Source of the DNA: Chloroflexota bacterium
Lineage (GTDB): Bacteria > Chloroflexota > Chloroflexia > Chloroflexales > Herpetosiphonaceae
Assembly: GCA_020161265.1 (NCBI GenBank)
Contig: JAIUOC010000011.1
Coordinates: forward strand, 62,001 to 126,000
DNA length: 64,000 bases
Direction: 5' to 3'
Shown here: piece by piece, positions 33,803 through 43,129 of the stretch
Position numbering within the stretch: position 1 is the first letter of the stretch
How the letters are laid out: each line of letters opens with the position of its first letter
The notes under the pieces: generated by a model
What the model was told of the DNA's origin: nothing
Seen by the model: only the letters and a program-made list of their open reading frames with translations
Database searches by the model: none
Translations under genes and position numbers: made by a program

Positions 33803-36244
33803 ATGGCGCAAGCAAACCAGCCCAAACCAACAATTGCTTGGAGTTTGATCGGCGGACTGGCGCTAGGTCCAATTCTGCTGATCATTCTGCGGCTGTTTCC
33901 TGCGCTCGATCTGCGGATTCAATCGCCAGCTGGCCATTTTTGGATTGTTACCAGTGCCTTGCTGGTTGGTCTTTTGATGATTGGCCTAGTAATTCGGGCA
34001 GCCTTGGTGCGACGCGATGGCCGAGCGCTAATGCTTGGTTTTGGCTTTTTGGCCATGTCGCTGATGTTTCTAATTCATGCGATCGCCACGCCAGGCGTGA
34101 TGTTTGAAAATACCTCGGTCGCAACCCAGTGGTCAACTCCGTTGGCGCTGTTGGTGGCGGCCATTATTTTTGCCTTGAGCATGAGCCAGCGGCTTGCCGA
34201 GGGTTTGATTCGCTGGTGGGGGCGTTGGTTGGCGCTTGGCAGCAGCCTGTGGTTGGCCTATGCTGGATTGATGCTGATCTACATTCCCAATACCGTGATG
34301 CCAGCAATTCAAGCTCCAACCACCCAAGCTGGTCAGGTCAGTCAACATGGCTACGACGAATATGGCGATGCGTATGGGTATGGCGATGAAGCTGATCCTA
34401 CACCAGCCGCAACCACCCAGCCAACCCAAAGCAGCCAAGCAACTTACGATGAGTATGGCGATAAATATGATTATGGTTATGGCGACGACGAAAGTGCTGC
34501 CGCGCCACTGGGCACACCGCAACCAACCAGCGCCGCCAGCCCACATTCCCTGCATAGCCAAATGCGTAGTTTGGCCCCAACAATCTTTCCGTTTGTGGTT
34601 TGGCTCACCGTAGCGCTCTTCGGCTGGACGGCATGGTTTTATGGTAAGCAATGGCGAGAAACTCCAACCCTGCCACTAGCAACCTTTGTAATTGCGGCGA
34701 TTCTCTTGGCAGAAACGGCCTTGGCTGCGTTGTATGGCGAGCTTTGGCAGCTTTCGTTTTGGAGCTATCACGTCTTGTTGTTGGCGGCAATTGGTACAAT
34801 TACCTATGGCGTAATTCGCGGGGTTGAACGAACTGGCTCGTTGACCAGCGCGGTTGAGGGTTTGTTGCTCAATAGCACCTTGCAACGCCAACAAGCGGGC
34901 TTTCAAAATGCCATGAGCCAATTGTTGAATGCGTTTGAGGCAGGCGACCGCACAGCGAGCCAACATTTACGCCGTGAGCTGAGCCAACGCTTTGCCCTCG
35001 CCGAAGATCAGCTTGATCTATTACAACATGCCGTGGGCTTGGTCGAGCAAGATCGCGAGCAAGGCCGCCGTTTGCAAGCCTTGGTCGATATTAGCCATAC
35101 GGTAACGCTTGAACTCGAAGCCGATGCCTTGATTAGTCGGGTTATCGCCAGTTTAGCGAATATGTTGCAGCCAGCCTTGGCCGCAGTTGGCTTGCTTGAG
35201 GCTGAGCAGTTACAAATTCAGGCGCAACATTATTTGATCAAAGGCGAACCATCGCATCAAAGCCTGAGCCTGCCGCTTAGCGCCTTTCCGATGGAATGGC
35301 TGACCGTCACCGATTTGCCCTATATCAGCGCTCTAACTGGCCCACTCAAGCCTTTAGCAGTCAATCTACAACCAGCCTACCTGATTCCATTGCAACATCA
35401 TACTCAGTTGATTGGGATTTTATTTCTGCAATTGAATGCCGATCAAGCTATCGATGCCCGCAGTGAGGGCGTGTTGCAATCGGTTGCGGCCCATCTCGCC
35501 ACAGGTATCACCAACAGTCGCTTGTATAGTGCCCTGCAAACTGAGCATCAACAATTACAACGCAGCGAGCAACTGCGCGAACAGATGAACCAGATGGTTG
35601 TGCACGATCTCAAAAATCCGCTGACTGTGATTATTAATTATCTTGATTTGTTGCGTCGCCAAGCACTGCCAGAGAGCCAACGCGAATTGGTCGAGGGTGC
35701 TCGGCGTTCATCACGCACGTTGGTGGGCTTGGTTTCCGATTTGTTGGATACAGCGCGGTTGCAAGAAGGCCATATGAGCATCAACCGTGAGCATGTGCCA
35801 ATCGCTCCGCTCTTGCATAATGTGGCCAATGAGTTGCGTTCATGGGCTGAGCAAGAGGCCAAAATTATCTCGATTCAGGCCGACCCTGAGTTGTATGCAA
35901 CGATCGATGGCGATTTGATGCGGCGGGTACTGAGCAATTTACTATCAAACGCAATCAAACACACGCCAATCCAAACTGAAATTAAATTAATTGCCTACCA
36001 AGCCGATAGCCAAATTAGCTTCCAAGTGGCCGATAATGGCCCAGGCATCCCCGAAGCGTTGCAAGCATCGTTATTTGATCGCTTTACGATTTTGAATGAG
36101 CAGAATCATACCCGCCAACGCAGTACAGGCTTGGGCTTGTATTTTTGCAAATTAGCGGTTGAAGCTCACGAAGGGGAAATTGGCGTGGTCAGTAATCCAA
36201 CAGCAGGCACAATTTTTACGATCACCATGCCACATCATAATTAA
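33803..36244 (+). CDS. Membrane histidine kinase with GAF domain
   Basis: This 813-residue sensor kinase has about seven hydrophobic segments in residues 10-350. A hydrophilic loop rich in Tyr, Asp and Gly (YDEYGDAYGYGDEAD, YDEYGDKYDYGYGDDE) splits them near residues 175-250. A GAF domain follows at about 420-580, then the HisKA domain with phospho-acceptor His in VVHDLKNPLTV, and HATPase with NLLSNAIKHTP, DNGPGIP and GLGLYFCK. It would phosphorylate itself and a receiver not encoded nearby. ATG 33803 is used because AAGG lies seven bases before it; ATG 33797 is close. Its stop overlaps the convergent phosphatase stop by three bases. Confidence 0.92.
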   Translation: MAQANQPKPTIAWSLIGGLALGPILLIILRLFPALDLRIQSPAGHFWIVTSALLVGLLMIGLVIRAALVRRDGRALMLGFGFLAMSLMFLIHAIATPGVMFENTSVATQWSTPLALLVAAIIFALSMSQRLAEGLIRWWGRWLALGSSLWLAYAGLMLIYIPNTVMPAIQAPTTQAGQVSQHGYDEYGDAYGYGDEADPTPAATTQPTQSSQATYDEYGDKYDYGYGDDESAAAPLGTPQPTSAASPHSLHSQMRSLAPTIFPFVVWLTVALFGWTAWFYGKQWRETPTLPLATFVIAAILLAETALAALYGELWQLSFWSYHVLLLAAIGTITYGVIRGVERTGSLTSAVEGLLLNSTLQRQQAGFQNAMSQLLNAFEAGDRTASQHLRRELSQRFALAEDQLDLLQHAVGLVEQDREQGRRLQALVDISHTVTLELEADALISRVIASLANMLQPALAAVGLLEAEQLQIQAQHYLIKGEPSHQSLSLPLSAFPMEWLTVTDLPYISALTGPLKPLAVNLQPAYLIPLQHHTQLIGILFLQLNADQAIDARSEGVLQSVAAHLATGITNSRLYSALQTEHQQLQRSEQLREQMNQMVVHDLKNPLTVIINYLDLLRRQALPESQRELVEGARRSSRTLVGLVSDLLDTARLQEGHMSINREHVPIAPLLHNVANELRSWAEQEAKIISIQADPELYATIDGDLMRRVLSNLLSNAIKHTPIQTEIKLIAYQADSQISFQVADNGPGIPEALQASLFDRFTILNEQNHTRQRSTGLGLYFCKLAVEAHEGEIGVVSNPTAGTIFTITMPHHN

Positions 36245-39200
36245 GCGCCAGCAACTTTGAGCGCCACCAGGGTAATATCGTCGTGCTGGGGGTGCTCGCC
36301 GATAAATTGATTAATTTCGTTGATCACCAAATTCACCCATTCAGCGCTGGTCAGGCTATGGTCTTGTTCGCGCAGCAAGGTCTCAAAGCGATCGAAACCC
36401 CACATCTCGCCGCTGGTATTCTTCGATTCAACCACGCCATCGGTGTAAAACAGCACCATATCGTTGGGTTCAAGCTGATAGCTGGCCGTTTCATAGGGTG
36501 TATTGGCCATAATGCCCAGCGGAAAGTGTGGGCCAGGCGCGGTTGCATATTCCAAATCGCCATTGGCGCGGCGAATAATTGGGTCAAGTTGGCCAGCATT
36601 CGCCAAGGCCAAACTATGCTCAACCGTATCAAAGGTCGCATAGGCCAAGGCCACAAAGGTATGGCGTGGAATATCCATGGTTACCCAGCGATTGGTTTCC
36701 TGCATCACAATTTGCGGTATCTCGTGATCCCACGCTTCCGAGCGCACGACCGACCGCGCCACCGCCATCAACATTGCCCCAGGAATGCTCTTGCCCGACG
36801 CATCGCCGACCATCAAAGCCCAGCGACCATCACGCAACTCGGTTACCTCGTAGAAATCGCCACCAGTTTCGCGGGCTGGCAAACACAAGGCCGCCAACTC
36901 CACGCCTTGGGCTACAGGCAGGCTGCGCGGGAACAAGTTGCTCTGAATTTGGCGGGCAATTTCTAATTCTTGTTCAACCCGCGTAACTGATTCTTGGTAG
37001 AGCCGCGCATGCTCAAGCGCTGTTGCTGCTTGGTTGGCGAAGGTCATCGCCAAATCGGTATCGCTTTGAGTAAAGGCGTTGGGTTGTAACGAATTAATAT
37101 TCAGCACGCCCAACACCACACCCTTGCTGATCAAGGGCACGCCAATCCACGAACGCACCACACTTGGCATCGGCGAGCGCGTCCATTGCGGATCGCTGAT
37201 GGTATCGGGAACCACCAACGGCTGACCGCTCAACATCACCCGTCCTGCACCACTAGTCTGATCAAGCGGGAAGGTCAATTCACGCCATTCGACCGCTAAC
37301 TGCTCATCTTGGGCTTGGCGTGCGACAATTCGCAGCAAATTATTCGATGGGAGCATGACCGAGGTTGAGTCGAAGGTAATTACTTTGCGCAATTCACGCA
37401 AAATCAAATCGAGCACTTCATCGGGATTGAAGGTGGTGTTGAGCACACGGGCAATTTCGCGCATGGTTTCGGCAGTGCGGTGAGCAGTTTGTTCGGCGGC
37501 ATACAAGCGGGCATTGCGCACACTCAGCGCCAGCTGACGACCCACATTAAACAAAAATTGTTCATCGCTCGAACCAAAGGCTGCTGGTCGCGTTGCCCGC
37601 ACTGCCAGCACGCCCAACGGCTGATCCGAGGCGATCAGCGGGACACTCAGCCACGAGTGCATAAACCCAGAGTTGGTCGGAATCGGCGGCTCCTGCAAAT
37701 CGGGATAAAGCGCCCAATCGCGATAAATATCGTTCATGCGCAGCGGCTTGACATGCAGATAGGTCCAGCGCGTCAGCGAGCCTTCGGGCAAAGGATGGCC
37801 AATCACTGCCGTTTCAACTTCCTTGCCTTCTTCTAAAACCACCGCCGTTTCAACCCGATCAGCGTTGCCAATCACTACTTGGAAGGCATCGGCATTCAGA
37901 AAACTGCGCAACACCAAATCCATCGAGCGCAGCATTTCATATAAATCAAGGGTCGACGTGACCAATTGGGTGATGCCTTGTTGGGCATCAAGCTCAGCCA
38001 ACTGGCGTTCACGTTGGGCAAATGAACGGGCATTTTGAATTGCCAAACCCAATTGATGCGCCACTTGCAGCATAAATTGCTCATCGCTCTCGCTGAAATG
38101 GCTGGCATTCATCGATTGCGTGGTGATCGCGCCCAAAACCTCGCCACGGTGGTTGATCAAGGGTGTGCCAAGCCACGACAAGGCCACTTCATCATTGACC
38201 TGCACCGTTTTCAACTCGGGATACAGTTTGGGAATATCGGTAATTGTATTGTTAAAACGCAGCGCTTTAGCATTGCGCAAAATCCAAGCTGTCGGCGTAT
38301 TTTGCGGCAACGATGTGCCGATCATCGAGCCATAATCAAGCAACTCACCACGTTCAACCACGCATAAATCTTCAATGACATAGGTTTGGGGGTTGTTTAA
38401 TAAGATATAAAAGCCATCGATTTTGAGAAACGAAGTCAATAATGGGTTCAAACCACGGAACATCTCGTGAATTTCCATAGTGCGATTGAGCAATTCGCCA
38501 ACTAATTTCAAGGTATTGAGTTCGGCCAATTGGCGTTCGCGTTGGGCAAACAGCCGCGCATTTTGAATCGCCAAGGTCAGTTGTTGGCCGACTTGGGCCA
38601 TAAATTGCTCATCGCGATTGCTAAACACATTGGCTTGAAAACTTTGAATTGCAATTAACCCAATCACATTGGCAGTTTGATCATTGAGCGGCACGCCCAG
38701 CCAAGCCTTCGTCCGATCCGACGAAATGCGCACTTCGTTATCTTCAGGAGCAACTTCAGTCGAGGTTTCATTTGAAATATCGCCAAAACGCAACGGTTTG
38801 CGGGTGTGCAGCACTTCCCAAGTTGGCGTGTGCTCAGGCGGAATCAGGCCGATCATCCAACGAAAATCACCCTCACCCTCACGATTCAAGGCATAAACTG
38901 CTTCGACCATGTGGCTTTGGGGATGATTGAGCATCACAAAAAAGCCATCGATATGCAAAAATTCAGTTAGCACAGCATCGATTGCCCGCAGCATGGCCTC
39001 AATTTCGAGGGTTGAGCTGAGCAAACTGCTGATCCGTTGCAAGGCATTCAGTTCAGCCAATTGACGTTCGCGCTGCTGATACAACTGCACATTCAACACA
39101 TGCAAGCTAACTTGGCTGGCGACCGATTGCATAAAAAAGCGATCGCGATCACTGAACGCATACGGGCGATAATTTTGAATCGCGATCACGCCCAAGGGAC

Positions 39201-40683
39201 GGCGATTGGCATCGAGCATTGGCACGCCTAGCCAACTTTCCGAGGGCGAGCCTTTGACTGTGCGCCGAATAATCGTTGGATAATGGCGAATATCGCGTGA
39301 AACATGGCGCAAAAACAATGGTTCACATTTGCTCAGCACCCAATCAGTAAACGAACCTTTGCGCGGCATCGACTCTTCGCTCAGATACGTCGCCTCATTC
39401 TCGTCCTCAATTGCAATACTATCAGTCAATAATTGGCGTTCAGGGTCGTAAATTGCCATATAAAACACATCGACTGGCAAGAACGAGCGAATTGCATCAT
39501 TTAACTGATGCAGCAAAGTTGAGAGATTGAGTGCCCGAACCGTTGCCGTACTGATCGCGCTCAAGGCCTCTAGCTCAGCAATTTGGCGACGTTGTTGAGC
39601 CAAAATATTGCCATGCTCCAAGGCCAAAGCCAATTGATTGCTGACCACTTGCAACAACTCAACTTCTTCAGTTTTGAAGGCGCGTTGCTCAGTTTGGCCA
39701 ACCATCAAGACACCGATCACGGTTTCATGGCGGCGCAAAGGGATGGCGAGGGTTGTGCCGAGATGGCTGAGTTGAGCCATTTGCCAATATTTGGAGTGGG
39801 TATGATTATCGACAATCGCCGAATTGCTACTGATTGCAATCCCAAAAATTGAATCAAGCGGCGCGAACGATTCAGGCAGGCTGCCATTTTGCATGCCACG
39901 CTGAACAATTGGCTGAAGTTCGCTCCCGCTCAACGAACACACCACGCCAGCATTGAGATGCATCAACTCCAGCATAAAATCGAGTGCCAGGCCAAACATC
40001 TCAGTCAATGGCAATTGCTGAGTCAACATCGCCGCAATATCGCTAATCACAAATAGATCGGCGTTACGCAGCTCGATTTGACGTTCCAACGAGCTAGTTA
40101 ATTCAGCCTGACGATGCGAGAGCAGGGCATTTTCCAGCGCCACCGCCATCGAATTAGCAATCCGTGTCAGCAGATCAAGATCTGTCTCATCGAATGCGCC
40201 GACGGTGTAACTTTGCAATGAAATCACGCCCAAAGCCGATGTACCAATAACTAATGGTACGCCCATCCAGCCACGCGAAAGCTTATCGCTGCCAAATTGC
40301 AAAAGGCGGGGTAAGCCAATCGTCTCACGTTCAATCGCCAAATCACGAAAGAGCAAGGGCTGGCGTTGGCGAATCAGATAGCCAGTCAGCGGGCCGATTG
40401 GATCATGTTCGCTAAATTCAATAACGCCCTCATCGGCCAACATCGCGATGCGATACGCGCTATCGTCGTATTGGTCGGAGAGGGCGATAAAACAGGCATC
40501 AAAATTCCAAACTGTCTGCAATTCTTGATAAATGGTGCGCAACAACTCGAACGAATCCTGCTGCCCACGACAAGCTAGCCCAATGCGATAGAGCGCATCG
40601 AGAGCACGTTGGGTTTGATGGCGTTCAGCCTCAAGGGCTTCTACCCGATTTTTCAGCGTGGGTTTACGAGTACGTTGGGTCAT
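36241..40683 (-). CDS. Seven-GAF sensor protein with PP2C-type (SpoIIE/RsbU) phosphatase
   Basis: The 1480-residue soluble protein contains seven consecutive GAF-like modules (about 30-190, 210-375, 380-555, 560-730, 735-900, 905-1070, 1080-1245). Modules 3-6 share the RERQLAELNALQ linker, indicating internal duplication. The C-terminal PP2C domain (1265-1475) has GGDFYEV and MVGDASGKSIPGAMLM with the metal-binding Asp residues, and VLFYTDGVVES. Such phosphatases dephosphorylate STAS-domain anti-anti-sigma factors; a STAS protein is encoded 1.6 kb away (42257-42952). Ligands of the GAF domains are unknown. The aldolase gene lies 126 bases upstream on the same strand. Confidence 0.92.
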   Translation of the reverse strand: MTQRTRKPTLKNRVEALEAERHQTQRALDALYRIGLACRGQQDSFELLRTIYQELQTVWNFDACFIALSDQYDDSAYRIAMLADEGVIEFSEHDPIGPLTGYLIRQRQPLLFRDLAIERETIGLPRLLQFGSDKLSRGWMGVPLVIGTSALGVISLQSYTVGAFDETDLDLLTRIANSMAVALENALLSHRQAELTSSLERQIELRNADLFVISDIAAMLTQQLPLTEMFGLALDFMLELMHLNAGVVCSLSGSELQPIVQRGMQNGSLPESFAPLDSIFGIAISSNSAIVDNHTHSKYWQMAQLSHLGTTLAIPLRRHETVIGVLMVGQTEQRAFKTEEVELLQVVSNQLALALEHGNILAQQRRQIAELEALSAISTATVRALNLSTLLHQLNDAIRSFLPVDVFYMAIYDPERQLLTDSIAIEDENEATYLSEESMPRKGSFTDWVLSKCEPLFLRHVSRDIRHYPTIIRRTVKGSPSESWLGVPMLDANRRPLGVIAIQNYRPYAFSDRDRFFMQSVASQVSLHVLNVQLYQQRERQLAELNALQRISSLLSSTLEIEAMLRAIDAVLTEFLHIDGFFVMLNHPQSHMVEAVYALNREGEGDFRWMIGLIPPEHTPTWEVLHTRKPLRFGDISNETSTEVAPEDNEVRISSDRTKAWLGVPLNDQTANVIGLIAIQSFQANVFSNRDEQFMAQVGQQLTLAIQNARLFAQRERQLAELNTLKLVGELLNRTMEIHEMFRGLNPLLTSFLKIDGFYILLNNPQTYVIEDLCVVERGELLDYGSMIGTSLPQNTPTAWILRNAKALRFNNTITDIPKLYPELKTVQVNDEVALSWLGTPLINHRGEVLGAITTQSMNASHFSESDEQFMLQVAHQLGLAIQNARSFAQRERQLAELDAQQGITQLVTSTLDLYEMLRSMDLVLRSFLNADAFQVVIGNADRVETAVVLEEGKEVETAVIGHPLPEGSLTRWTYLHVKPLRMNDIYRDWALYPDLQEPPIPTNSGFMHSWLSVPLIASDQPLGVLAVRATRPAAFGSSDEQFLFNVGRQLALSVRNARLYAAEQTAHRTAETMREIARVLNTTFNPDEVLDLILRELRKVITFDSTSVMLPSNNLLRIVARQAQDEQLAVEWRELTFPLDQTSGAGRVMLSGQPLVVPDTISDPQWTRSPMPSVVRSWIGVPLISKGVVLGVLNINSLQPNAFTQSDTDLAMTFANQAATALEHARLYQESVTRVEQELEIARQIQSNLFPRSLPVAQGVELAALCLPARETGGDFYEVTELRDGRWALMVGDASGKSIPGAMLMAVARSVVRSEAWDHEIPQIVMQETNRWVTMDIPRHTFVALAYATFDTVEHSLALANAGQLDPIIRRANGDLEYATAPGPHFPLGIMANTPYETASYQLEPNDMVLFYTDGVVESKNTSGEMWGFDRFETLLREQDHSLTSAEWVNLVINEINQFIGEHPQHDDITLVALKVAGA

Positions 40684-40809
40684 AGTGGAACCGCAGCAGT
40701 TTTATCAGCGCAAACATAGCACAAAATAGCATGCAGATCAACCGATGCCAATAGCAAAGCTAGTACCAATAGCCTAATCTGCTTGGGGGCACATGGGCTA
40801 ACTCCATGG

Positions 40810-41493
40810 TTAACCATTGCTGATCGTAGGCTCAGCCTTTGGATTACCACCACGAGCACGCCGTGCCGCCAACAAATCCGCTACGTGTTCAGGAGCCAAG
40901 GGTTGCAAGCGACCCATGCTCAAGGCGGTCGAAATAATTGTAGCGGCTTGTTCGACCTGCTCAGTCCGATGAAAAGCTTTGGTCAGGCTAGTAGCAACGG
41001 TCAACGAACCATGGTGGTCTAACACCACCGCATCGTGATCACAAATAAACGGCTTGATTGCCTCGCCTAGCGCTGCCGTACCAGTGCGAGCATAGGGCAC
41101 AGTGGGAATTTTGCCCAAGGTCAGAATAATATCCTCTAAAAGTGGCTGGGTCAGCTCGATACCAGCAATACTACAGGCTATCGTTCGTGGTGGATGCGCA
41201 TGGACACAAGCGCGAACATCGGGGCGCACCGCATAGACCGCCAAGTGCATCAACAATTCACTCGAAGGTAAGGGGGTCTGTGGGTCGAGCGGGACTCCCT
41301 GACGATCAACGATAATTAAATCGTCGGGCTGAAGCAGACCTTTGCAATAGCCCGTGGGCGTGGTCAAAATACGTTGCTCATCGAGCAATAGCGAAAAATT
41401 GCCGCTATATGAAGGAGTCCAGCCGCGTTCATAGAGCCAGCGGCCAATTTGCACCATCTCATGGCGAGCTTGTAACTCGTAGTCAGAATTCAT
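40810..41493 (-). CDS. Class II aldolase/adducin family protein
   Basis: This 227-residue zinc enzyme has the family core: WTPSYSGNFS for the phosphate site, LPSSELLMH with a catalytic acidic residue, and ACVHAHPP with two zinc-binding His residues. A later VLDHHGSLTVA provides the third His. The family includes fuculose- and rhamnulose-phosphate aldolases and the methylthioribulose-phosphate dehydratase MtnB; the substrate cannot be told here. Start ATG 41493. No sugar-uptake genes surround it. It may share a transcript with the seven-GAF phosphatase downstream. Confidence 0.88.
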   Translation of the reverse strand: MNSDYELQARHEMVQIGRWLYERGWTPSYSGNFSLLLDEQRILTTPTGYCKGLLQPDDLIIVDRQGVPLDPQTPLPSSELLMHLAVYAVRPDVRACVHAHPPRTIACSIAGIELTQPLLEDIILTLGKIPTVPYARTGTAALGEAIKPFICDHDAVVLDHHGSLTVATSLTKAFHRTEQVEQAATIISTALSMGRLQPLAPEHVADLLAARRARGGNPKAEPTISNG

Positions 41494-41687
41494 GTGAAAA
41501 ATCCCCCCAAAGGTGGACTAAAACGGCCTATATCCCCTGATATAACACCTAAAAGCTCACCCGTACTAGCAAAAAAATAGGAAAACATAACTAATAAATG
41601 GCTAAAATTCAGTTCAGGAAATGCTGCAAGAACGCGTATAATGGCAATGTTCAGGCTCTCACCCCCATTGCAACTGAAAGGCACCCT

Positions 41688-42251
41688 ATGTATCGTTTTG
41701 AACGACATGCACCATTTGACCTGACTGTGTATGCTGATCCTGGTCAAGATCGGAGTGGCCCGCCATTAACGCAAGGTGGTATTTTCTTATTAATTTCAAC
41801 AACCGCCTCCGAACATTGTACGCCCACGATGCTTGATGTCTTAGACGAAGTTGATCCAGAGGCATGGTATCATGGCCAACTATTAGAAACCATGCTCAAT
41901 ACCTTCGAAGACCAAGACCAAGCCTTGGTAATTGATATCGGCAAAAACATCTATTATTCGATGGAAGCCCAATTTCGGGCAGTTGGCATGCAAAAGCCCG
42001 AAGATGTGATTACAACCATTCCAATGATCTGGCTCTACGCTACGCGTGGCGATGGTGGCGAATGGCGCAGTCGCATGACTGGCGACAAAACCGCAATCAT
42101 TGAAATGGAACAACCCTACAATTGTATGTTTGAACAAGGGGCAATGCAAGGAGCGCTGGAGTGCTTCGATGCCCGCGATGTTCAAATGAACCATTCTAAG
42201 TGTATCCGCAATGGCGATGCCTTCTGCGAATTACATGTTTCTTGGAAATAA
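41688..42251 (+). CDS. V4R-like sensor protein
   Basis: This 187-residue protein ends with HSKCIRNGDAFCELHVSW, the C...GD..C pattern of V4R (4-vinyl reductase-like) domains that bind small ligands or metals; the two Cys are probable ligands. The middle AGALECFD-like helix (QGALECFDARDVQMNH) fits the same domain. AAAGG six bases before ATG 41688 and TATAAT at 41637-41642 support this start over an upstream in-frame ATG at 41598. The STAS gene begins five bases after its stop, so the pair is likely a sensor and its signalling partner. Confidence 0.75.
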   Translation: MYRFERHAPFDLTVYADPGQDRSGPPLTQGGIFLLISTTASEHCTPTMLDVLDEVDPEAWYHGQLLETMLNTFEDQDQALVIDIGKNIYYSMEAQFRAVGMQKPEDVITTIPMIWLYATRGDGGEWRSRMTGDKTAIIEMEQPYNCMFEQGAMQGALECFDARDVQMNHSKCIRNGDAFCELHVSWK

Positions 42252-42256
42252 ACCCT

Positions 42257-42952
42257 ATGGATCAACCAGAGCGCCCAGAGCAACCAACGCCTCCAGCATC
42301 GACCAACCAATCACGACTTTCACGTGAAGATCGGGCGCTAATTCGCACGATTGGCAGTACGTTGCGTAAAGTTATTCAAGGCGAGGCTGCTGAACACCTT
42401 GTGCTTGATCGTCGCGATGAACTCGGAATTTTGGCCAATATGGTCAATCGGGTCAGCAAAGAGCTTGCGCTCTCCCGCGAACAGGATCAAAAACACCTAG
42501 CAGAGCTTGAGGCTCGGCTAGCCGAGTTGAAGGCAGCCCGCGAAACCGAAGAACGGCTGCTGTATACGATTGATGAAATTTCAACCCCAATTCTTAATAT
42601 TTTTACCAACGTGGTGTTGATGCCATTGATCGGTGCAATCGATAGCAACCGCGCTCAACGCATGATTGCGCTCTTGTTGGAGCACGTCGTGCGCACGCGA
42701 GCAAGTGTCGTGATTTTGGATATTACGGCGGTTTCATTAATTGATACCCAAGTGGCCAATGTGCTGATTCGGGCAGCGCAATCGTGTAATTTACTTGGTG
42801 CTGGCGTTATTTTATGTGGCATGACCCCTGATGTTGCCCAAGTTGTCGTAAGCCTTGGGATTGATCTTTCGATTTTTCAAACCACCAGCGATTTACAAGA
42901 AGCACTCTCGACAGCCCTGCGTACCCTCAAGTACCGTATTCAGCCTATGTAA
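42257..42952 (+). CDS. RsbR-like STAS domain protein
   Basis: At 231 residues, the N-terminal part (about 30-85) resembles a HAMP-type segment without membrane helices, followed by a coiled coil (REQDQKHLAELEARLAELKA) and a C-terminal STAS domain (about 110-225). ASVVILDITAVSLIDTQVAN matches the phosphorylatable Thr region of RsbR/stressosome co-antagonists. It likely relays the V4R signal encoded just upstream to a partner-switching pathway, with the PP2C-type phosphatase at 36.2-40.7 kb as a possible member. No RsbT kinase is in the window. The start is five bases after the preceding stop, so translation is probably coupled. Confidence 0.88.
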   Translation: MDQPERPEQPTPPASTNQSRLSREDRALIRTIGSTLRKVIQGEAAEHLVLDRRDELGILANMVNRVSKELALSREQDQKHLAELEARLAELKAARETEERLLYTIDEISTPILNIFTNVVLMPLIGAIDSNRAQRMIALLLEHVVRTRASVVILDITAVSLIDTQVANVLIRAAQSCNLLGAGVILCGMTPDVAQVVVSLGIDLSIFQTTSDLQEALSTALRTLKYRIQPM

Positions 42953-43129
42953 AGCATAGACTATTGGCCTATTGAGCCTAGTACTGACATCTAATACAGT
43001 ATATGCAGTCAGGACAGATGCAAAAGCTGACTCGCAGATTCACACTTGACACCTCATTCCAGCCCTACGTCATAGCTAATAGGTGGTGAATTTGCGGTCA
43101 GTCTTTTTTAACCGAAAACGAGGGACGTT

